A stretch of DNA of 64,000 bases from Gemmatimonadaceae bacterium (GTDB lineage: Bacteria; Gemmatimonadota; Gemmatimonadetes; Gemmatimonadales; Gemmatimonadaceae), in NCBI GenBank assembly GCA_020852815.1, contig JADZAN010000003.1, forward strand, positions 98,608 through 162,607, written 5' to 3'. The position numbers were made by a program, and so were the translations under genes. Positions 53,251-64,000 of this stretch are shown in pieces. Every line of letters begins with the position of its first letter. The stretch's first letter is position 1. The notes below the pieces were generated by a model, which saw only the letters and a program-made list of their open reading frames with translations, had not been told where the DNA came from and ran no database searches.

Positions 53251-54222
53251 TCACCGCTTCTCGCGGCCACGTGGATTCCCACTCGGCCGCACTCGGAGGC
53301 GCTTCGTGGGCGCGGGCGCGCCTAACGCGGGGCGCTGCGCGCCCCGGAGGTGCTCGATCAGCGCGCGGAGCGCCGTCGAGGCGCGCCGCCTCTCCGGATA
53401 ATACAGGTAGAAGCCGGGGAAGGGCGTGGAGAATTCGTCGAGGACCGTCTCCAGCTCGCCACTCGCCACCGCATCTCTCAGGCGCGTCTCGTCGACAAGC
53501 GTAAGGCCGATACCGGCGGTCGCGAGGCGAACATTGAGTGCCGGGTCGTTCGTGAGCACGCGCGCCCGGACGTCGACTGCGAAGTCGCGGCCGTTCTCCG
53601 TGAACTCCCAGCGATACGCCGGGGACTTTGCTGTCGGGTGCCAGTTGATGCACGTGTGCTGTACGAGGTCGCGTGGATGCGTAGGCTTCGCGTGCCGGGC
53701 GAAGTAGGCAGGCGAACCGACCACCACCAATCGCAGGTCCCCAGAGACCGGGACCGCGACCATATCCCGGTCGATCACCTCCCCGAGCCGCACGCCGGCG
53801 TCGTACCCCTCGTCGACGATGTCGACAGGCTCGTCGCTGATGAACAGGTCGAGGGCGACGTGCGGGTGCGCGGCCATGAAGTCGGCGAGCAGTGGTCCGC
53901 TGAGAAACGTCTGCGCCGCTCCGGCAACGTGCAGACGAATCGTTCCGCGAGATTCGACGCTCATGTCCCCGACGGCGGCAACCGCGCTTCGCACTTCCGC
54001 CAGGGCACGGCTCGCTCCCGCGTAGAGCCGTTCCCCGGCTTCCGTCAGCCGCACACTGCGCGTAGTCCGATGCACCAGCGCGACGCCCACGCGCTCCTCG
54101 AGGCGACGAATGGCTTGGCTCACCGCGGAACCGGTCACGCCGAGTCGGTCCGCAGCCGCGCGGAAGCCGCGTGTCTCCGCGACCGCGACGAAGGTGGCCA
54201 GTCCCTCCAGTTCGTCACTCAT
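53251..54222 (-). CDS. LysR-family transcriptional regulator
   Basis: 323 residues: a winged HTH at the N-terminus (LATFVAVAETRGFRAAADRLGVTGSAVSQAIRRLEERVG) and a substrate-binding co-inducer domain. It is divergent from the aldo/keto reductase operon at 54336 and convergent with iorB, so it is the likely regulator of the operon. The 113 bp between it and 54336 would hold its operator. The C-terminal 25 residues are Arg/Pro-rich and atypical. Confidence 0.9.
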   Translation of the reverse strand: MSDELEGLATFVAVAETRGFRAAADRLGVTGSAVSQAIRRLEERVGVALVHRTTRSVRLTEAGERLYAGASRALAEVRSAVAAVGDMSVESRGTIRLHVAGAAQTFLSGPLLADFMAAHPHVALDLFISDEPVDIVDEGYDAGVRLGEVIDRDMVAVPVSGDLRLVVVGSPAYFARHAKPTHPRDLVQHTCINWHPTAKSPAYRWEFTENGRDFAVDVRARVLTNDPALNVRLATAGIGLTLVDETRLRDAVASGELETVLDEFSTPFPGFYLYYPERRRASTALRALIEHLRGAQRPALGAPAPTKRLRVRPSGNPRGREKR

Positions 54223-54233
54223 TGGTTAGATGA

Positions 54234-57512
<3,279 letters not shown>

Positions 57513-57516
<4 letters not shown>

Positions 57517-58364
57517 CGAACGTGATCGTGGTAATCGGGGCGGGCCAGATCGGCCAGGCCATCGCGCGCCGGGTCGGTGTGGGCAAGCACGTCGTGCTCG
57601 CCGACCTGCGCGAGGACAATGCGAAGGCGGCCGCCGAGGTGATGGGGAACGCCGGCTACGACGTGAGCACGGCGACGGTCGACGTGTCGTCGCGTGACGA
57701 CGTGCACGCGCTCGCTGCGCGGGCCGCCGGCCTCGGGGACGTCACGGGCCTCATCCACGCCGCGGGCGTCTCCCCGTCGCAGGCGCCGCCGGCGACGGTG
57801 CTCCGGGTCGACCTGTACGGCACGGCCCTCGTGCTCGAGGAGTTCGGCGGCGTCATCGCCCGCGGCGCATCGGGCGTCGTCATCTCGTCGCAGTCCGGGC
57901 ACCGCCTGCCGCCACTCTCGGTGGAGCAGAACCGCGCGCTCGCGACGACGCCCACGGAAGGGCTGTTGGGCCTCGACTTCCTGCAGCCCGACCGGGTCAA
58001 GGACTCGCTCCATGCGTACCAGCTCGCGAAGCGCGGCAACTCGCTGCGCGTGATGTCGGAGGCCGTGCGCTGGGGACAACGCGGTGCGCGCATCAACACG
58101 ATCAGCCCGGGCATCGTCATGACGCCGCTCGCGAAGGACGAGCTGACCGGGCCCCGGGGCGCCGGCTACCGGCGGATGATCGAGGGATCGGTGGCGAGGC
58201 GGGCCGGGACCCCGGACGAGGTGGGCGCCGTGGGCGCGCTGCTCATGGGCCCTGACGGCGGCTTCATCACCGGGAGCGACTTCCTGATGGACGGCGGCGT
58301 GACGGCGTCCTACTGGTACGGCGACGTCAGCGAGGTGCGTACTCCCGCGGAGGACAACGCATGA
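57513..58364 (+). CDS. Short-chain dehydrogenase/reductase
   Basis: 283 residues with a Rossmann motif [19 protein letters not shown] (altered from TGxxxGxG to GAGQIGQ), the SDR sequence GLIHAAGVS, and [15 protein letters not shown] plus [22 protein letters not shown] at the C-terminus. The classical Ser-Tyr-Lys triad is shifted: YQLAKRGN holds the Tyr-x-x-x-Lys. It oxidises or reduces a secondary alcohol/carbonyl. Coupled to both neighbours by ATGA. Confidence 0.83.
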
Positions 58365-58774
58365 AGATCACGCGGAGTGGCGCGCAGCGGTCGGCGAAGG
58401 GCCCCGCGGACTGGTTTACGGGCACAGTCCGCATCGACCCATTGTTCGCCGCCGAGGGCGGCGCGCGGGCCGCGGGCAACGCGGTCACGTTCGAGCCCGG
58501 GGCGCGCACGGCGTGGCACACTCACCCGCTTGGCCAGGTGCTCATCGTGACCTTCGGCCGGGGGCTGGTGCAGCGCGAGGGCGGGCCCGTCGAGGAGATC
58601 CGACCGGGCGACGTCGTGTGGTTCGAGGCGGGTGAGAAGCACTGGCACGGCGCGGCGCCCGAGACGGCGATGCAACACATCGCCGTGCAGGAGGCGCTCG
58701 ACGGCAAGGCGGTCGAGTGGATGGAGCACGTGAGCGACGAGCAGTACGGCCAACCTGGAGGAGCAGCGAAGTGA
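58361..58774 (+). CDS. Cupin-domain protein
   Basis: The 137-residue single-domain cupin has metal ligands in [19 protein letters not shown] (His-x-His) and GEKHWHGA, and the motif-2 segment [13 protein letters not shown]. Such small cupins are isomerases, dioxygenases or storage/binding proteins. It overlaps the SDR stop (ATGA) and the next ADH start (GTGA), so it belongs to the same pathway. Confidence 0.85.
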   Translation: MKITRSGAQRSAKGPADWFTGTVRIDPLFAAEGGARAAGNAVTFEPGARTAWHTHPLGQVLIVTFGRGLVQREGGPVEEIRPGDVVWFEAGEKHWHGAAPETAMQHIAVQEALDGKAVEWMEHVSDEQYGQPGGAAK

Positions 58775-59805
58775 GAGCCACCGTGATGTACGGCCCGGGC
58801 GACGTCCGGATCGAGACCGTGCCCGATGCCGCGATTCGGACGCCGACCGATGCGCTGGTGCGCGTGACGCGCGCCTGCATCTGCGGCAGCGACCTGTGGC
58901 CGTACAAGGAGATGGAGCGGACGGACACTGGACGCCGCATGGGCCACGAGTTCATCGGCGTCGTCGAGGATGTGGGCGCCGACGTGCGCACGGTGCAGTG
59001 CGGTGACGTCGTGGTCGCGCCGTTCGCCATCTCTGACGGCACGTGTGAACTGTGCCACGAGGGTGTGCACACGTCGTGTCTCCACGGCCAGTGGTGGGGC
59101 GGCAAGGACAACGACGGTGGCCAAGGCGAGGCGGTGCGTGTGCCGCTCGCAGACGGCACGCTGGTCAAGCTGCCCGTCGGCGCCGATGACGCGCTGATGC
59201 CGTCGCTGCTCACGCTCTCCGACGTGATGGGCACGGGGCACCACGCGGCGCTCGCCGCGCGCGTGGCGCCCGGCAAGTCGGTCGCGGTCGTCGGCGACGG
59301 CGCGGTGGGACTCTGTGGCGTCATCGCCGCCAAGCGGCTCGGCGCCGAGCAGATCATCCTGTTGGGCCGGCACGCCGACCGGATCGCGCTCGCGCGCGAG
59401 TTCGGCGCGACCGACGTCGTCAGCGAGCGCGGTGAGGAAGCCGTCGAGCGGGTGCGCGTGCTGACACGCGGGATTGGTGCGCACGCGGTGCTCGAGTGCG
59501 TCGGCAGCGCGCCGGCGATGGAGACGGCCACGCGCATTGCACGGCCCGGCGGCGCCGTCGGACGCGTCGGCGTCCCGCACTACGACGCGGTGCCCGACAC
59601 GACGCGGACGTTCTACGACAACGTGACCGTGAGCGGGGGGCCGGCGCCGGTGCGCGCCTACATCGAAGCGCTGCTGCCGGACGTGCTCGAGGGCCGCATC
59701 CAGCCGGGCCGCGTCTTCGACCGTGTGACGGACCTCGAGGGGGTGCCCGACGGTTACCGCGCGATGGATGAGCGCGAGGCGATCAAGGTGATGATCACGT
59801 TCTGA
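58771..59805 (+). CDS. Zinc-dependent alcohol dehydrogenase (MDR family)
   Basis: 344 residues starting with GTG that overlaps the cupin stop. The catalytic zinc site is formed by ACICGSDLW and [15 protein letters not shown]; the Rossmann motif is [17 protein letters not shown]. The structural zinc lobe is incomplete: [12 protein letters not shown] shows three of the four usual cysteines closely spaced. It oxidises an alcohol or reduces an aldehyde with NAD(P). It is the last enzyme of the coupled operon. Confidence 0.9.
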   Translation: MRATVMYGPGDVRIETVPDAAIRTPTDALVRVTRACICGSDLWPYKEMERTDTGRRMGHEFIGVVEDVGADVRTVQCGDVVVAPFAISDGTCELCHEGVHTSCLHGQWWGGKDNDGGQGEAVRVPLADGTLVKLPVGADDALMPSLLTLSDVMGTGHHAALAARVAPGKSVAVVGDGAVGLCGVIAAKRLGAEQIILLGRHADRIALAREFGATDVVSERGEEAVERVRVLTRGIGAHAVLECVGSAPAMETATRIARPGGAVGRVGVPHYDAVPDTTRTFYDNVTVSGGPAPVRAYIEALLPDVLEGRIQPGRVFDRVTDLEGVPDGYRAMDEREAIKVMITF

Positions 59806-59834
59806 CGGCGCACGTCGCCGCGAGGTGGGACGAC

Positions 59835-60176
59835 ATGGACGGGACGCTGCACGCCGCCCTCGCCGGGTGGGGCAACTTCTACCTCACGACCGGAGCCGCA
59901 GCCGCGACGCTGACAGGGCTCATGTTCGTCGTGCAGAGCCTACTGGCCGCCGGGACTCAACCAGCAAACGAGGGAGACCGCGAGGGCGGAATCTCCGCGT
60001 TCGGGACACCGAACGTCGTGCACTTCACCCTCGCACCGGTCCTCTCCGCGGTGCTCTCCGCACCCTGGCCGACGTACCTCGGTCTACGGGAGACGCTCGG
60101 CCTCTTGGGAGTGGGAGCGCTGGTCTACGCTGGTGTGGTCCTGCGCGGGGCACGAGGGAAGAACGCTCGGCGGTGA
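59835..60176 (+). CDS. Small membrane protein, probably truncated
   Basis: 113 residues: [29 protein letters not shown] at the start, then [18 protein letters not shown] and [22 protein letters not shown]. The first 30 residues resemble a family of roughly 180-200-residue membrane proteins with this [18 protein letters not shown] start, so the protein appears to lack its last helices. The coding region ends about 100 bp before the right boundary repeats of the accessory block, which may have truncated it. Confidence 0.6.
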   Translation: MDGTLHAALAGWGNFYLTTGAAAATLTGLMFVVQSLLAAGTQPANEGDREGGISAFGTPNVVHFTLAPVLSAVLSAPWPTYLGLRETLGLLGVGALVYAGVVLRGARGKNARR

Positions 60177-60281
60177 CTTGGTCTGCTGCGCGCGGCGAGA
60201 GCGAGGACTCGAGTGTCGGGGCACTGCCTTCCCCTGTCTGAGATGGAGAGCCCTGTGCGCGCGCAGGCTGCTCGGACCGAT

Positions 60282-60328
60282 TGTCGATACATCGCCGGAG
60301 ATTGTCGATAGAGCGTCGGAGCGTACAC
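60282..60328 (-). repeat. Right end of the accessory block: inverted repeat and two 19-bp sites
   Basis: TGTCGATACATCGCCGGAG (60282-60300) and TGTCGATAGAGCGTCGGAG (60303-60321), followed by CGTACAC. The last 26 bp are the exact inverse of 49614-49639. Confidence 0.85.
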
Positions 60329-60436
60329 AGGTGATTGCGAAATGAGTTCGGCAATCTGCGAAGTCGTTTTTGCAGAGCGTATGGTGCAACGTGGATTCGG
60401 GAGCAGGGTAACCCCTAGGATCTACGTGAGATACGT

Positions 60437-60475
60437 CAAGAGCACCGGCCAGATCGGCCGGTGCTCTTGATCTTT
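60437..60475 (+). terminator. Strong hairpin terminator
   Basis: A perfect 14-bp stem (CAAGAGCACCGGCC, loop AGATC, and its complement) is followed by ATCTTTG. It could end transcription coming from the accessory operon and separates it from the convergent lipoprotein gene. Confidence 0.75.
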
Positions 60476-60550
60476 GAGGGGCTTCCGAGGTCTGGCGAGT
60501 CCAGCCACGCTGACCGGGGCCGCGCAACGTTGTCGATCCGACGGGGGAGC

Positions 60551-61348
60551 TTACCGACGCATGTCCGATCCCATCAATCGTACGGTCGCCTTGTAGAGAG
60601 GCTCTGGCTTCAGCCCCGGCGGACGGTACGTGATTGTTCCATACACGACCGTACCAGGGTTCGGAGGGGGCGGCGGCGGGCTACACGACGGATCTGCGTC
60701 GTCGCAGATTTGCACCGAGATCGTGCCATGCGACTGCGCGCCTGGCATCATCTCCGGATCGATGGAGCCATCCGGCCTGCGCACCGGGAGCTGGTTCATC
60801 ACCTGCACCACGCGACCTGCGCGCCACACGAGGTACCATGTCGATCCGTGAGTCGGCACCACCGGTCGCCCAGCATACACAGAAGGCGCACCTCGCGATG
60901 CATCGACCATCACCCCCAGCGCGAAATTGCCATCGACGCGCGTTTCAAGGTCGAGGCGCAACGTCCGGCGCTGGCCCGCTGCCATTGAGGGGAGTAGCAA
61001 GACGCGCTCCGCTTGGCCATCCTCGCGAAACGTCACCGTGATCTCACGCGTCGGTATGCGTGCGCGAATACCGAGCTCGACGGCGCGACCGCCAGCAGCA
61101 ACGCGTACCTGTTCGAGCAGTGCGACGACGGATGCTTCGCCGTTCATCACGCGCGCTCCTCCTAGGCCCTCCGCATCCGGTGTGGAGACGCTCGCCGTTG
61201 CTTCGTGCCGTGCGGGGGCGCCCGATGTGGTGTCTTGGCAGCCAGCGCTGACGAGCAGGACCGTCAGCGCCACGCAGATCACTTGCAGAGGTTCCCCGCG
61301 CCTACAGGTACTCGGACGATAGCGAGTCGTTCGTGCTCCCCTGTCCAT
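60551..61348 (-). CDS. Lipoprotein of unknown function
   Basis: 265 residues. Signal peptide with lipobox VSAGC (about residue 36). The mature part is beta-rich (ELGIRARIPTREITVTFREDGQAERVLLLP ... TWYLVWRAGRVVQV) and has a six-proline run before a last strand segment. No family is recognised. The start codon at 61348 is preceded by GGGGGAGGTGGCGA, a clear ribosome-binding site. An IS3 element ends 20 bp upstream, so the native promoter has probably been displaced. Confidence 0.7.
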   Translation of the reverse strand: MDRGARTTRYRPSTCRRGEPLQVICVALTVLLVSAGCQDTTSGAPARHEATASVSTPDAEGLGGARVMNGEASVVALLEQVRVAAGGRAVELGIRARIPTREITVTFREDGQAERVLLLPSMAAGQRRTLRLDLETRVDGNFALGVMVDASRGAPSVYAGRPVVPTHGSTWYLVWRAGRVVQVMNQLPVRRPDGSIDPEMMPGAQSHGTISVQICDDADPSCSPPPPPPNPGTVVYGTITYRPPGLKPEPLYKATVRLMGSDMRR

Positions 61349-61410
61349 TCGCCACCTCCCCCGCTGTTTGAACCGCCCCGGGTTTACAGGAGACTCGGTT
61401 CGTTGGGTCC

Positions 61411-62636
<1,226 letters not shown>

Positions 62637-62731
62637 ACTCCAACCTCACAGGGATTGGAGTCTCCGGTAAACCCGGGGTGGTTCACCACCGCGGAGTAGC
62701 TGGCGGTCGTTGCGATTCTTGCGGTTCCAAG

Positions 62732-62761
62732 TGCTTTCAACACGGAGTAGCTGTGTTGAAA
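62732..62761. repeat. Inverted repeat at the 3' side of the IS110 transposase
   Basis: GCTTTCAACAC and GTGTTGAAAGT-type arms around ggagtagct form a 10-bp inverted repeat just after the transposase stop. It could be a subterminal repeat or a terminator for the transposase gene. Confidence 0.55.
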
Positions 62762-62762
62762 G

Positions 62763-64000
<1,238 letters not shown>

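Larger units (their letters stand above)
60177..60550. other. 374-bp intergenic region holding the right end repeats and a terminator
   Basis: It holds the right boundary repeats (60282-60328), then about 100 bp without recognisable signal, then a hairpin terminator at 60437-60475. No gene or RNA is recognised. Confidence 0.6.

Noticed and set aside
60332..60436. tRNA or tmRNA remnant as an attachment site
   Set aside because: No T-loop sequence GGTTCGA or CCA end and no cloverleaf could be drawn.

Overview
The window reads as chromosome of a very GC-rich, double-membraned bacterium. The lipopolysaccharide exporter genes lptF/lptG, the mlaE/mlaD lipid-transport genes, a TonB-dependent receptor, many lipoproteins, type IV pilus genes and a SprA/Sov-like giant outer-membrane protein together fit the Gemmatimonadota / FCB group best. 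The phylum is an inference from gene content and composition; there is no rRNA gene in the window to prove it.

Layout. 1-14.4 kb is housekeeping chromosome: a CDP-alcohol phosphatidyltransferase, an alpha/beta hydrolase, a membrane-anchored DsbA-like protein, a DEDDh exonuclease, a sigma-region-2/FecR fusion, a DEAD-box helicase with divergent cold-shock and rpsU genes, acetyl-CoA synthetase, a STAS protein, a LacI regulator and pyrophosphatase. 14.4-20.2 kb (minus strand) is a compact set with ketosynthase, cyclase-like, methyltransferase, flavin reductase and FAD oxidoreductase genes, plus a lipoprotein and a DUF92 protein; it looks like a small biosynthetic locus. 20.3-26.7 kb holds a V4R-like protein, an M24 peptidase, two APC permeases and heme O synthase. 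26.8-32.2 kb is a TonB receptor followed by a lipoprotein phosphodiesterase.

32.2-36.9 kb is a translationally coupled envelope operon (lptF-lptG-mlaE-mlaD). Divergent from it is a 2,044-residue SprA-like translocon gene whose stop overlaps the start of a glutaminyl-cyclase-like M28 lipoprotein. Then come a ComEA-like helix-hairpin-helix protein and pilB, pilT, pilC. The exported proteins with cleavable signal peptides seen here carry Gln at the predicted mature N-terminus, as expected if that cyclase forms pyroglutamate.

49.6-60.3 kb is an accessory block of about 10.7 kb bounded by perfect 26-bp inverted repeats that contain repeated 19-bp sites. It carries a molybdopterin/2Fe-2S oxidoreductase pair, a LysR regulator and a tightly coupled oxidoreductase operon (two aldo/keto reductases, NAD-binding protein, GNAT, SDR, cupin, zinc ADH). 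No transposase lies inside it. 60.5-64 kb holds a lipoprotein with a complete IS3-family element inserted just upstream, followed by an IS110-family transposase gene.

The most unexpected signal is not a gene. A non-palindromic octamer, CGTTAGGC, occurs 22 times exactly (both strands, every reading frame, also intergenic) and is responsible for many of the rare Leu TTA codons. It could be a DNA-uptake-like or genome-organisation signal, in a window that also holds comEA and type IV pilus motors.
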